Assembly (NCBI GenBank): GCA_029962745.1
Contig: CM057156.1
Coordinates: forward strand, 34,651,370 to 34,715,369
From: Echinometra lucunter
Lineage: Eukaryota > Echinodermata > Echinoidea > Camarodonta > Echinometridae
Length of the DNA: 64,000 nt
Direction of reading: 5' to 3'
The notes beneath the pieces were generated by a model that made no database searches, was not told where the DNA came from, and saw nothing but the letters and a program-made list of their open reading frames with translations. Both the position numbers and the translations under genes were made by a program. Positions within the stretch are counted from its first letter, which is position 1. The number at the start of each line of letters is the position of its first letter. Positions 50,066-61,610 of this stretch are shown one piece after another.

Positions 50066-50092
50066 TCCCCTCCCCCTCCCCCCCCCCCCTCC
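50066..50092 (+). promoter_or_regulatory. Long C-rich tract in KH1-KH2 intron
   Basis: CCCC T CCCCC T C-run (12 C) T CC lies on the sense strand about 1.1 kb upstream of the KH2 exon. It resembles preferred poly(C) targets of hnRNP K and PCBP proteins. It may be no more than a simple repeat; I list it because of the identity of the host gene. Confidence 0.3.
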
Positions 50093-50261
50093 AAGATTAC
50101 AGATATCAATTACACTAGGAATTGTGTTTGACTGAGCATTAGAAAACATTAAAAATTCTTTGTGAAGTGTGAGCCTGAAAAATAATCGTGAGTATAGATG
50201 ACATCATGTCATTAACATCTAGAAAGGAAAGACTATGACTTAAGTCACCTTGTATCCCACA

Positions 50262-50622
50262 GAAATACATGAAAGGATACACGGACAACTGATGCATATT
50301 TATAGAAATACATGAAGGGATACACGGACAACTTACTGATGCATATTTATAGAAATACATGAAGGGATACACAGACAACTGATGCATATTTATAGAAATA
50401 CATGAAGGGATACACGGACAACTGTTACTGATGCATATTTATAGAAATACATGAAGGGATACACGGACAACTGATACATATTTACAGAAATACATGAAGG
50501 GATACACGGACAACTGATGCATATTTACAGAAATACATGAAGGGATACACGGACAACTGATGCATATTTATAGAAATACATGAAGGGATACACGGACAAC
50601 TGATGCATATTTATAGAAATAC
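50262..50622. repeat. 43-bp minisatellite, about 8 copies
   Basis: The 43-base unit (GAAATACATGAAGGGATACA then CGGACAACTGATGCATATTTATA) repeats eight times. Two units carry an extra TTAC before TGATGC (near 50333 and 50424). The array ends in a poly-A-rich stretch. Confidence 0.95.
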
Positions 50623-50836
50623 CAAAAAAAAAAGAAGAAAAAAAAACTTGGGCATTGGCATTCAATGCTCCAAATTGTTAATGATATTAATAAATTGATA
50701 ATATGGTCCCTTTACAAAGCATAGCTACTACTACACTTTACAAAATATCATATTACTATCCCAGCTGTAGCTGAGCTGCCATGAAAAAGTGCTGAAGCAA
50801 GAATTTCTTCTTACTGGGTACCTACTTATTACACCT

Positions 50837-50964
50837 GGGCCCTGTAACATAAAAAATACAATCAATGTTACGATTGATATCAATCATATGTCTGTGGCAA
50901 ACCATGTACTAAAGAGCTACAATTGATCATAAGATTGAATGTATCTCTTTATGTTACACCCCCC
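50837..50964. mobile_element. Short inverted-repeat element (MITE-like)
   Basis: The left end GGGCCCTGTAACATAAA (50837-50853) and the reverse complement of the right end GGGGGGTGTAACATAAA match over 17 bases with two mismatches. Ends beginning GGGCCC or GGGGGG are common in invertebrate MITEs. The element abuts the SINE-like sequence at 50965-51076. Confidence 0.6.
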
Positions 50965-51076
50965 TTGGTGGAGAGTGTCAAACGTGGATTAATGTCTTAT
51001 CAAGTGCCAGGGCAGGATTTTAATACTCATCCCTTTAACTGAGAGTCAAGTGACAGAACCACTACACCATGACCCC
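50965..51076 (-). mobile_element. tRNA-derived SINE-like sequence
   Basis: Read on the minus strand from about 51076 it starts AAGGGGTCATGGTGTAGTGG, with a good RNA polymerase III A box (TGGTGTAGTGG) and a degraded B box (plus-strand near 51015-51025). The tail diverges from any tRNA. It is short of a complete tRNA fold, so a SINE remnant is more likely than a tRNA gene. Confidence 0.45.
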
Positions 51077-51227
51077 TTCATAGCAGTAAATAAGTCATAA
51101 CTTTTCAATCTTATTTCTTTCTTTACAAGAGTTTTGAAAAAAAATATGTGTGTGCTTCCTTTCTTGTGTTCACAATAATTTGTTAATCCTATCATTTTTT
51201 GTTCTCTTTGTTTTTCCAATATAACAG

Positions 51228-51332
51228 AACAAGCAAAATCCAGAGCATTGTTCTGTACGAGTGCTGGTTCATCAGAGCTTAGCTGGAGCTATCATTGGGA
51301 AAGAAGGATGCAAAATCAAGGAGATGAGAGAG
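51228..51332 (+). CDS. HNRNPK: hnRNP K homologue, coding exon E (KH2 first half)
   Basis: A 105-nt exon of 35 codons, phase 0 on both sides, between ATATAACAG and GAG|GTAATA. It begins [20 protein letters not shown] and continues [15 protein letters not shown], matching [20 protein letters not shown] of vertebrate KH2. The GXXG loop is GKEG here, identical to that of KH1 in this protein and different from the vertebrate GVKG. The boundary after the RE of the helix is as in vertebrates. Confidence 0.95.
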
Positions 51333-53774
51333 GTAATAATTTAAATTGTAGGTTCAATAGATAGCAAAATATTCCTAATGACTGACTTGATGCAATATAT
51401 AGGATTCTGAAAGAGGAATAGGAACTGGAATTATGATTGTTTTTTTTTTTTTACTTTAGAAAGATAATAGATTACAAAAGAGTAGAGTACAATTTACAGA
51501 CGGAAAAAGAAAGAGAAATTCATATACAAAAAAAGTCTATCAACAGATAATTTTTCACAAATTTTTTGATAAAACTAAGAGAAGCTAGAAAGGGTTATAC
51601 ACACACAGTCAGACTGCAGCACGTTCCTAAAACGCTTATTTTACAAAACTTGTATGCAAGTCCACATGACATTTATGAATATTCAAGAGCAAAAGGGTAT
51701 GTGGTATGTTAGAAAACTACCAATTACTTCACTATCTCTTAACATATTTCAACGATTTTTATTCCAAAATGAAGAAGAATAGGTCTACCTATTTTAGCTT
51801 AAACTTTAACACTTTTATTCAGAAAACTGTTCTAAATAAATAAACCATTCATGCAGGTAAATAAGTTACGTAATGTAGATGTATTCATTGAACTTTATTG
51901 ATATACATCAATATTCTTTCCTTCTTTCATACGTAAACATAAACATGAACATAATTGTAAATCGACGTAAAGTAGATAACGTTAAGTTTATAATTTATAA
52001 TGAATGACGAAACGGTGAAAAGTATTGGTCATATATTTTGCATCAAGTCAGTTTTCAGCTCAATGGAATGATGTAATACTCTGTCAGATTTCACTGAAAT
52101 TCTGATGATTTAGCTTTTTATTGGATCAGGAGTAAGGCAAAAATGAGCATGGTACAGATTTTTCTCAAGCAAAGTAAACATTTTATTGAATGGCGCAAAG
52201 TGATTGGTCCAAGGACTATATCGCTATTCCCTGATTGGTCCGTTCATCAATCACATCATGTGCACGACTCATCCTCAGGCTGAGAACTGACCATTGCGAC
52301 ATCACTGCAGTACCCCAGCTAGGCAGTTCAAACAGCAGCGGTACACAGCGAGCATGCCAACCCATTGCATCCGGGCTAAAGTTTACCGCCTGAGAGGTTT
52401 TCACCACCAAAACCAGCTCAGTTATACCTTACACTATTTTCTTGGATGAATACGTTTGCATCAAACAAGTTTTGAGTTCATTGTCATTGAGAGCAATCAA
52501 ACTCGACAATCATCCACTTGATTTAGATTTTAAAACTTTAATCAGGTCAGGAGTGAGGATGAAGTAAACAGGGGTTAAAATGACTCTTAAAAAATGACCA
52601 GAATTTCAGCAAATTTCAAAAGGATTAAGTGTATGTTAATCTGAACAAAGCTAGTCTCGTTATATATCAAACTAAAGAGCAAACTGTCAGTGGGAAGCAC
52701 AACTACCTTAATTAATCAGCTTTGGCAATCTTTTTGATTCAGAAGAAGTTTCCAGACCCTTTGCAAATTTCTCAAACTCTTGTGAAATCTCACCAGCGCG
52801 AGATTCAACTTTTTGTAAGGTTAACGTGAACCTCCGTAAAAACTGCTCTTTCATCTCATTAATGCATTCCTGCAATCTGACTGCAAAGCAAGCCTTTTAT
52901 TGTACCATTAAAAAGTATGTTTTTTTTTTTAAAGCTTTGTCAAGTAAAGATATGTAAATGATGAATTTTTTTGCCCACTGATGCGTGAATATTCTGTTAA
53001 TCTCCATTATTCCTAAATTTACTGTACACTTTAACCCTTTGGATATGGTTTGATTTTGGTATAACATGCATTTTCCACTGACTGCTGCCTGAGTTATCAT
53101 AGACTTGTATCAAGCAGGTTAAGGTTTAAAGTTACATTAAATGTGCTAAATTTGAACAGCTTTGTCTTTAGGTTATTCCTAATGTAAGATTATATTTGCC
53201 ATTTGCAGATTAATTGCATTTTATTTATTTTTTCATTTCAAACAACTCACTTGGGAAACAGGCATATTTTTTTATTTATTGATAACTATGACTTTTGACT
53301 TGCAAACATAGAAAACTGTCGACATTCTTAGCTTCCACAAGGGAGAATGTGGCATGATGGAAAAATAAGATGCACAGACATTTCCAAATCCTGTCACAAG
53401 CGCTGCTATTTAGAAAATTGTGTTAACTACAACTTTAAAACCAACTTATAATGCCTATCTGCTGAAATTGAAAGTTTGATGCATTCATATTCAGTATGGA
53501 TTCAGGAAACTTATTGTGCAAGATTTTATTATAATTATTCATGAAACCTTTGCCATTTTTATTCAAAATAAAAGTTTCAGATTGAATGTCACCAAAATAC
53601 ATGAAATTGCTATCAAACCATCTTGCTGTATGATAATATCTAGGTAAACATGCCTGTATTTTTCTGTTAGAAAAAAGAAAGATAATGCAGTGCCTGATAT
53701 CAGTTGAGTGTAAGTTTAAACCTAGCATTGGTGTAATGATTAGCTGCTATTTGATGTATTCTTATTTCTTTCAG
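51333..53774. other. Intron of the hnRNP K homologue with CCAAT pair
   Basis: The intron between the two KH2 exons. Two GATTGGTCC motifs (52202-52210 and 52231-52239) are inverted CCAAT boxes about 29 bases apart. Around them, segments near 52040-52140 and 52456-52560 look like diverged direct repeats (GCATCAA.C..GTTTT.AG.TCA and GGATCAGGAGTAAGG/AGGTCAGGAGTGAGG). No exon of the hnRNP K homologue is visible. Confidence 0.4.
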
Positions 53775-53903
53775 CAAATGGGAGCTCATATCAAGGTATA
53801 CTCTGATGTGTGTCCAAACTCTACTGATCGAGTGGTTCAAGTTGGTGGAATGCCTGATAAAGTTATTAATGCCTTACGTGAGCTTCAGAAACTCATCAAT
53901 ACT
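53775..53903 (+). CDS. HNRNPK: hnRNP K homologue, coding exon F (KH2 second half)
   Basis: A 129-nt exon of 43 codons, phase 0 on both sides, between TTTCTTTCAG and ACT|GTAAGT. The protein QMGAHIKVYSDVCPNSTDRV and onward VQVGGMPDKVINALRELQKL completes KH2. The CP.STDRVV..GG.PD.V core matches vertebrate hnRNP K. Together with exon E this gives a complete type I KH fold. Confidence 0.96.
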
Positions 53904-54300
53904 GTAAGTTATCTGCTTTGCTTCTTCAGTTGTAATATTTTTCCCTCTGATGCAAGGTCATTTTCAAGATATAATTCTCATTTTGTCTATTTTATAAATG
54001 TTTCATGAATCAAACTTATAAAGTCTAATTTGGTGTATCTAGTACTAGAAGATTAAAATCCTAGCTCATAGCAACGACATCTAGTTTGCACTATGCATGA
54101 CATATACAGTAGAAGTATTTTTTTTCTTTACACTTATGATATTAATGAGACTATTTAAGTGCACAAAGCTTCTTCTATAAACGTTTATAGATTTTAGAGT
54201 AATATTGATCTTGCGTGATTTTAGTATAATTCTAAATGTAATCAGGTTTGATGGTGAGAGGTAAACTAATCTTATGCTTTCAACATTTTTTGGTTTACAG

Positions 54301-54638
54301 ACACCAATCAAAGGGCCTGCCCAGTCCTATGATCCCTATTGCTTTGAGCCATTCTATGCTCTTAGCTACGGTGGCTACACTGGTCCAGATAACAAGAAGA
54401 TGGGAGGAGGTGGAGGAGGAGGGGGTATGGGGCGTAACGTGGGGTACAGAGGAGGTCGATATGGTGGTGGTGGTGGAGGACGGTCCATGGGATTTGATTA
54501 CATGAGTGGTGGTGGTGGAGCGTATGGCGGAAGAGGGCTTTTTGCACACCCTCCAATGGGTGCAGGAAGGAGAGGAGGAAGAGGAGGAGGAGGAGGACCA
54601 GTACCAGCAGCTGGTGGAGGAAGAATGCCAGAACCACT
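54301..54638 (+). CDS. HNRNPK: hnRNP K homologue, coding exon G (PIKG motif and RGG/glycine-rich region)
   Basis: A 338-nt exon of 112 codons plus two bases, between GGTTTACAG and CT|GTAAGT. It starts TPIKGPAQSYDPYCFEPFYA, the conserved segment just after KH2 (vertebrate SPIKGRAQPYDP). It continues into runs of glycine with RGG-type motifs (YRGGRYGG, GRRGGRGG) and a short proline/alanine stretch. In vertebrates this region is the K-interactive protein-binding and arginine-methylated segment, rich in SH3-binding prolines. Here it is shorter and far more glycine-rich, with few PXXP motifs, so SH3 binding is less obvious. Confidence 0.93.
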
Positions 54639-54981
54639 GTAAGTCTTAATGACTAACATACTTCTTGTTAAACTACTACCAACCTTGTCATGGTCTAGCC
54701 TATTTCAATTTTACCTTCTTAATCCAGTAGTTGTAATTTTGGGGAAGAGGATTCAATGAATTGAATGAATTAGATTATTCTCTTTCAAAGTTCTCATATA
54801 TTTTCAGTTGTTGTAGTCTTTTCTTTATTCTTTCTTTGAGGGTTTGCAAGATGTCAGTCTACCACAAAATTTCAGTAGATGATATATGTATGAATTTGTG
54901 TGTAGACATTTCTTTTCATGTAGTTTGTTCCTAGATCTATAAATATGTGTTCTTTTTGTTCTCTTGTGCTTCTTTTTACAG

Positions 54982-55000
54982 TGCTCTTAATTTTGGCAAT
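54982..55000 (+). CDS. HNRNPK: hnRNP K homologue, 19-nt microexon H
   Basis: A 19-nt exon between CTTTTTACAG and AAT|GTAAGT. The first base completes a Leu codon from exon G, followed by ALNFGN, and the exon ends in phase 0. The splice sites are strong on both sides and the phases fit both neighbours. Skipping it would leave phase 2 joining phase 0 and break the frame, so it should be constitutive unless neighbouring exons are skipped with it. The peptide has no recognised motif. Confidence 0.82.
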
Positions 55001-56479
55001 GTAAGTACTAAACCAATTCATCTTTTATTTTGAAGAGGACGGTATCAGTTATGGTATCTGTAATTTTGTTCATTTGTTGTGAAGGTATGAGGGGATGAAG
55101 TGTATCCTTGTATTGAGGTTATCAGTGATACTTGTAGGAGCACAGCAATATCTTTACAAACAGCCATAAATGATCTTTTAAGAGGCATTTTTCCTAAAAA
55201 AAAAATCTATTTCTGATTATTATCTGCATAATAACAAGCTGTACAATGTAGCTTTTACTTTTTTAGAAAAAAATAATTATTTGTAGTGCATGCAAACAGT
55301 GAAACAATATTTTAGATTGTCATGCCTACAAATGGAGGGGGGGGGGGAGGGAGATTTGATAATGGCAGAAAAAATTCTTTAAAGGTAGGTTGTCTGGCTG
55401 GCATAGTTAAGAAACTCAGAGCTTTTCATCAAGACAGAGCCAAAGGAGAAATGATAAATAGGGGTGGGGGTGGGGGGCATCATCGTCATGAGAAAAAAAG
55501 CCCTAGACATTCTTTCCATCACTGTCCATTTAGAATTCAAGAAGATACCTTGAAATCTATCATTTCAATATTGGCATTTACATTACACCAGGCTCTATTT
55601 CTTAATACTTCATATTTTTCACCCAGGTAAAGAGGAGCTATGAGATACTAGTAAGCCTCCTTGAGCACTGCTAGGATTAAGACTAAATCTCAAGGGATTC
55701 TCAAAACTGATTAACATGCAGATTACATCTCTTTCTGCTTCAGAATTCATTTCTAAAACATATTAAGAAGAAGAGTTGAACAAAAATATGAATACAGAGA
55801 TATGTAAGAATAATTTTTGTTGTGTACATGTGTTTAGGACAGCAAATGTTCTCTTTTGTTGTAGGAAATTTGCATTAGTTTTTCTAGGATTTTATTGTGC
55901 GGATGGCTTGAAGAAAGAAAATAAGTTAACAAAAAAGAGCTACCTCTGTCATTATATACTGGGTGTATATACATGTAAATTAGAACTCCCAATACATGAA
56001 CTCCTTTATTAAAGGCCCAAGCTTTTGCTCATTTTTTCCTTCTCCAAGGGCAACAAAACATTTTTCATTTATACTTTGATTAGAAGACAATCTGTCATTT
56101 TGAGGAGTTGTACTCTTCTCGTGAATACAGAGAGATATATTTACTTACTTTGTATTCGTAAGCAATTTTTCAATAAAAAAAGATTGATCAATATGATAGA
56201 ATAGACACATGTAAGTTTAACTTTTAATAGGTGTGTTTCACATTAAGACTAGATCCCATGAAAAAGGTTTCACTGACACTGCATATTTTATACTCCCAAA
56301 TCTTGCTCTCATTATGATTTAATACATGTAGGTAATGATTTAATATAATGCCTTTCCAAATTCTGCCCTTGCTGTTAAATTGTAAATTTCTGTTCCCATT
56401 CATGAGCTTCTCCTCTTTGTTTAAATATGTTGTGCTGCATCACTGTAAAATCTTTATCTGAATCCTTCCTGTGACCCCC

Positions 56480-56488
56480 TCTCCTCTC

Positions 56489-56545
<57 letters not shown>
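56480..56545. repeat. (CT)n microsatellite
   Basis: About 60 bases of uninterrupted CT dinucleotides in the intron after the microexon. Confidence 0.95.
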
Positions 56546-56546
<1 letters not shown>

Positions 56547-57273
56547 CTGCTCTCTGTGTATTTTTTACTCCCATTCCTCCTTGTTACATACTAGTACCAC
56601 AAGAGGAAAGCTTGGACTGAAAAAAAGAGAAGTATTTGAATATTGGGGGCTTGACAAGTATGCCCTGGGGTATTTTTGCAACACTTGGGTTGCTTTGATC
56701 CAAGTCTTTTCAAGATAAGATGAAGATCTTTTTCTGAGGAGTCTGTCTGCCTGTAATATTATCACAGCTGTGTATAGGATAGAAGGAGGACATGCTAATA
56801 TCACTAATTTCAATGAAATAATGCCCTCTCTCCATCTCTTCACCTCATTTCAATTTCTAGTCCACCCCTCTCTTTGTCTTTTTGCCACCCCCTTGAAAAC
56901 TCAATCCATTTTTTTCTTCTTTTTCTTTTCATTTTTCATTTCTTTTCTTTTCCTTCTTATCCCTCTTCTCCTTCACCCGATTTCTTTTCTTTGTATTCAC
57001 AGTGTATTTTACTTTAAACTCTATGTTATTCAGTACTTTAAGGCTTACCCCCTTCTCACTTCATGTCTATGAATCTTCATTTTGTATTGTGTTTTAATAG
57101 AAATATATATATAGCACCATCAACATCTTCTCACTTCACATTTCTCCTTAGAAGTCCCTATATTCCACTTCTCTTTGTCTTATTCTAAACTCCTTCTGTT
57201 GTCATTTAATTATGCAAGTACTTTTGATTGTCTTTCTCTTTCTTTTCTTTTTCTTTCTTTTTTTTTTTTTTAG

Positions 57274-57304
57274 AGTGGACGAAGTGGGCTTGAAAGCTTG
57301 GACA
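57274..57304 (+). CDS. HNRNPK: hnRNP K homologue, 31-nt exon I (linker before KH3)
   Basis: A 31-nt exon between a T-rich tract ending TTTTAG and GACA|GTGAGT. It encodes SGRSGLESLD and one base of the next codon, joining phase 0 to phase 1. It fills part of the linker between the glycine-rich region and KH3. There is no domain, but phase and splice sites fit perfectly. Confidence 0.82.
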
Positions 57305-57773
57305 GTGAGTAGAAATATGAATGTTTATTTTCTTTTTCAATTTCATTTCTTTGAAGTGTTCAGGGAAGAGAAAAAAAAAATGTGTATGAGGCTCATATCA
57401 TATGCTACTACTGACAGCCCTTGTCCTCTCTCATGTGAATAGCAGCGTATTATCCATGAATTTATCAACATTTTTCTTGACTTTCTGCTCTGAAATACTA
57501 AAGTGATTTGACATTAATGCATTAAAATTATCAGTTGCCTTTTTGTTCGCCTGTGCAAAAATTAATGAAAGTGATCAAATCAGAAGAAATTCGAGTTATA
57601 GACAATGGTTCTTGTTTTTCATCCTTAAATCATCCATGATAACAGTAGCCAATAGAAGAAAAAAAAACAAAACAACATTGTAGAAAATATAGTGCAGTAT
57701 TCTTTGTTATTTTGTACAGAGAGGAAGTTGAATGATAAGTGGTTATTTTCTTTTGTTTTTTGCACTTAAACAG

Positions 57774-57811
57774 GTACTGAAAAGACTACTCAAGTTACCA
57801 TTCCTAAAGAT
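57774..57811 (+). CDS. HNRNPK: hnRNP K homologue, 38-nt exon J (start of KH3)
   Basis: A 38-nt exon between CTTAAACAG and GAT|GTAAGT. Its first two bases complete a Ser codon, then TEKTTQVTIPKD. TTQVTIPKD is identical to the start of vertebrate hnRNP K KH3, and the exon boundary after KD is also shared. Confidence 0.95.
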
Positions 57812-58568
57812 GTAAGTTCATATCTTTACAAATACCTACTTGTACTTCTTAATTTAATATTTGATGATGCAAAGCACCTGTTAGTTGCAGTAATAGATAA
57901 TAAATTTAATGAGAGTATGGGTTTTTGGTTTTTTTTTTACTGTTAACATGTACTGGACCTAGGAAAGGTTATTCCTAACATTAAATGGAGATCTTCAATG
58001 ATCCTTGATTTGTGTATATAGCTTTTAATTGTTTAATCTTGATAGTAAATCTTGTTTGCAAGATGAGAGGGTTTTTTTTTAGTATTTCTGTGAAAAAGAG
58101 AAAAGGAAAGAAACAGAGGAAAAGGATGATATCTTATTTTCCATGAGATTATTGTGATATTCACATCAAGTCTGTCAGATGTATGTAATATAAGTGCCCT
58201 TCATTTTACATTGATAAGGATGGAGTACTTCTTGAGATGTTGCAAGTTAAACTCTGTATTTTTTTTTTTAGACACCTTGTATTTTCCTTACCATCTTAGC
58301 CCTTTTCTCACTTAATTTAGCTGCCTTTATCATGTTTATGTCACAAAGGCTGATAATATACCCCAAATCTACCTATGATGTAGCAACTAATTTCTGCTAT
58401 GTAGCTTTTGTAGGAGTAATGTTTATAATATTTTTCATACAGAAAAAGGCAGCAACGAAAACAACCATAAAATAATTCACATTTATTGTACTTACGGAAA
58501 TTTCACAAGTTGTGAACATTCATATCATTGAATATTCTGTAATCATTATTATTTATTTTCTTCCACAG

Positions 58569-58738
58569 TGTGCTGGAGCTATCATCGGTGCTCGAGGATG
58601 TAGGATTCGCCAAATTAGAACCCAAAGTAGGGCCACAATCAAGATTGAAGACCCTAAGCCAGATTCCACAGAACGCATCATTACTATTACAGGGACAGAA
58701 GAACAGATTGGCTATGCCCAGTACTTGCTTCAAGAAAG
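58569..58738 (+). CDS. HNRNPK: hnRNP K homologue, coding exon K (KH3 core)
   Basis: A 170-nt exon of 56 codons plus two bases, between TCTTCCACAG and AAAG|GTATGT. It begins [20 protein letters not shown] and ends with [19 protein letters not shown]. It covers nearly the whole KH3 fold. The GXXG loop is GARG where vertebrates have GKGG, keeping one basic residue. [17 protein letters not shown] is almost identical to the vertebrate sequence. KH3 is the best-characterised C-rich single-stranded-DNA-binding domain of hnRNP K. Confidence 0.97.
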
Positions 58739-59179
58739 GTATGTATGTGTAGTATGGTATAATACCCTTGAAGCCAGCAAACTGGAAAGTTATCTTTGAA
58801 TTGATATTGTCCAGTTTCTATAGATGTATTGTTTAATGTTAACTCAGTACTCTCTAGCTGAGTTATTCAGTTTTTTTTTTATACAAAACACTCTGAAAAG
58901 AGCTTAATGATGGCAAAAACTACTAGCAAACAGATTGAATGTTAGGAAATAACTTAATCTACTGTGATCAAGAGGAGACCAAAAGAAGAAAAATATGGAA
59001 GAAATGAAGGCTTTAACCCAACAACACCATATCATGAAGGAGTAGATGTTGTTTGGACTGCATGGAAAACTGGTCATACCTATGGCCCCATGGAAGACTA
59101 GTGATTTTGTTGTTGTAAATCTCAAAGAGCAAACAAAAAATCACTGTCGGCCACTGGGGACAGAGGTTCAGTCATCACG

Positions 59180-60345
59180 ATCCTACCTGAAAGATGCTCC
59201 AGCTACAAAGTAATCCCATATCTTAACTTGAAGACCAGTCCCATCTGGAAGATTGCACTAGCTACTTAACTTGAAGACCAATCCTACCTGGAAGATGCAC
59301 CAGCTACTTAATAATTCCATATCTTAACTTGAAGACCAGCTACATAGTAATTCCATATCTTAACTTGAAGACCAATCCTACCTGGAAGATGCCCCAGCTA
59401 CACAATAATTCCATATCTTAACTTGAAGACCAATCCTACCTGGAAGATGCCCAGCTACCCAGTAATTCCATATCTTAACTTGAAGACCAATCCTACCTAG
59501 AAGATGCCCCAGCTACATAGTAATTCCATATCTTAACTTGAAGACCAATCCTACCTAGAAGATGCCCTGCTACACAGTAATTCCATATCTTAACTTGAAG
59601 ACCAATCCTACCTAGAAGATGCCCTGCTACACAGTAATTCCATATCTTAACTTGAAGACCAATCCTACCTGGAAGATACCCCAGCTACTTAATAATTCCA
59701 TATCTTAACTTGAAGATCAATCCTACCTAGAAGATGCACCAGCTACTTAATAATTCCATATCTTAACTTGAAGATCAATCCTACCTAGAAGATACCCCAG
59801 CTACTTAATAATTCCATATCTTAACTTGAAGACCAATCCTACCTGGAAGATACCCCAGCTACTTAATAATTCCATATCTTAACTTGAAGATCAATCCTAC
59901 CTAGAAGATGCACCAGCTACTTAATAATTCCATATCTTAACTTGAAGATCAATCCTACCTAGAAGATACCCCAGCTACTTAATAATTCCATATATTAACT
60001 TGAAGACCAATCCTACCTAGAAGATGCCCTGCTACACAGTAATTCCATATCTTAACTTGAAGACCAATCCTACCTAGAAGATGTCCCAGCTACATAGTAA
60101 TTCCATATCTTAACTTGAAGACCAATCCTACCTAGAAGATGCCCTGCTACACAGTAATTCCATATCTTAACTTGAAGATCAATCCTACCTAGAAGATGTC
60201 CCAGCTACATAGTAATTCCATATCTTAACTTGAAGACCAATCCTACCTAGAAGATGCCCAGCTACACAGTAATTCCATATCTTAACTTGAAGACCAATCC
60301 TACCTAGAAGATGCCCCAGCTACATAGTAATTCCATATCTTAACT
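59180..60345. repeat. 58-bp minisatellite, about 20 copies
   Basis: The unit is about 58 bases (TTAACTTGAAGACCAATCCT then ACCTAGAAGATGCCCCAGCTACATAGTAATTCCATATC), repeated about 20 times. The variants GATGCACC, GATACCCC, GATGTCCC and GATGCCCTG alternate in patterns that show grouped duplication. One shortened unit lies near 59330. It lies in the last intron of the hnRNP K homologue. Confidence 0.96.
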
Positions 60346-60610
60346 TGAATAGCAATCATGTTTCTAGCATGATTTATAGTATCAAAGCTATAAGAATGGA
60401 TTTATATGGCAGCCTTTGAATATTCATGTACATAATATTATATTGATGTGGCTTTGAAATGCACAAAAAATTCATCAGGAAGATATTGGGGTTAATTGAA
60501 GGTGATCTCTTCTTGTAGTCTGACCCACCCAGAATAAGCTATTTTATATCTGATCCAAGAATCAGAAGGCAGGAGTCTTAAAATAATGATGCTAAAATTA
60601 TTAAGGCTTT

Positions 60611-60852
60611 AATGAAGTCAATATTATAAATCAAGAACTGAAACTTACTGTGGATAAATCTCCGCTACTAGTATGTTTCGATGACTGGTGCCGGAAGTCT
60701 CTGAATGTTTCCTGCCAAAAACTAAACGGATGGGACCAAACCTCGGCGCAGTCTCATTCTACCACCTGACAATGATGGGTGTATCCCACCGAAACGTAGT
60801 GGAGATTTATCTATTATAAGTTTTGTTTTTGATTTATAATATTGACTTCATT
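60611..60852. mobile_element. Fold-back element with ~60-bp arms
   Basis: AATGAAGTCAATATTATAAA at the left and its inverse at the right (ending 60852) begin arms of about 60 bases that continue through GATAAATCTCC.CTAC. The whole 240-base segment could fold into one long hairpin with a short GC-richer middle. No coding capacity is visible. Confidence 0.8.
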
Positions 60853-60894
60853 GAACTAAGACCAGATGAATGATAACTTTCACAAATTTACTAA

Positions 60895-61610
60895 GGCTTT
60901 AGTTGATAAACAGCTTTTCAAAAAGCAGAGAAATCGAGTCAAGGAATTGTTTGTAGATCTATGCATAAGCTAACTACTACAATGAACCCATAGTTGATTG
61001 TGGAAATGACCAAAAGGCACTCTACGCCATCATCAACAAGCTCCTGGACTGGAAGACTGAATCAACTACGGCACTTCCACATCACTCCTCATCTGATGAT
61101 CTAGCCAATGAATTCTCAAGGTACTTCAATGGTGAGAATGAATCTATAACATGCAACCTGCAGTCAGACATGTCTTCGCTTGACTGGAGTTAGACAGCAA
61201 TGTCATCTCCTTTTGTGGTGAGCATCTGACTACACTCGCACCCACAAGTCTGCTAGAGGTACAGAGAGTCATTTGAAGGACCCCTAATAGTTGTGCTCTA
61301 CTCTAATTGAGTGGCATCATCATCCTCGCCCTGGCCTTCGCTCATCTGGCCTTACTCTCCAGATGCCCATTACACATCTAAAGGGTTATGGAGACCAGGC
61401 ATTTTCCTCTATTGCTCCTCACCTGTGGAACTCCGTCATTTCTTTGCGAAATTGACAGCCTTGATCACTTCATTGCTTCACTCAAGACTCGCTTCTTTCA
61501 TCAGACATTGAAATGTTTACTTTATTGGAGGAGTCTGCGCCTTTGAATGTTTTTGAAACAGATATATGGCACCATACAAATGCTGTAAATCATTGTCATC
61601 AAATATTGTC
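60895..61610 (+). mobile_element. Decayed CR1/L2-like LINE fragment
   Basis: Around 60925-61130 the broken frames read CGNDQKALYAIINKLLDWK and then LANEFSRYFN, typical of the region before the reverse transcriptase domain of CR1/L2-type LINEs. At 61380-61440 a frame reads YGDQAFSSIAPHLWNSV and, after a frameshift, IDSLDHFIASLKTRFFHQ (61446-61505), the typical C-terminal end of these reverse transcriptases. The catalytic middle is missing, and stops and frameshifts are present. The 3' end (GGCACCATACAAATGC near 61569) resembles CR1/L2 3' tails. It is a dead insertion in the last intron. Confidence 0.75.

Noticed and set aside
54295..54637. Minus-strand frames rich in His, Ser and Thr opposite exon G
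   Set aside because: They are shadows of the GGN-rich coding exon of the hnRNP K homologue.
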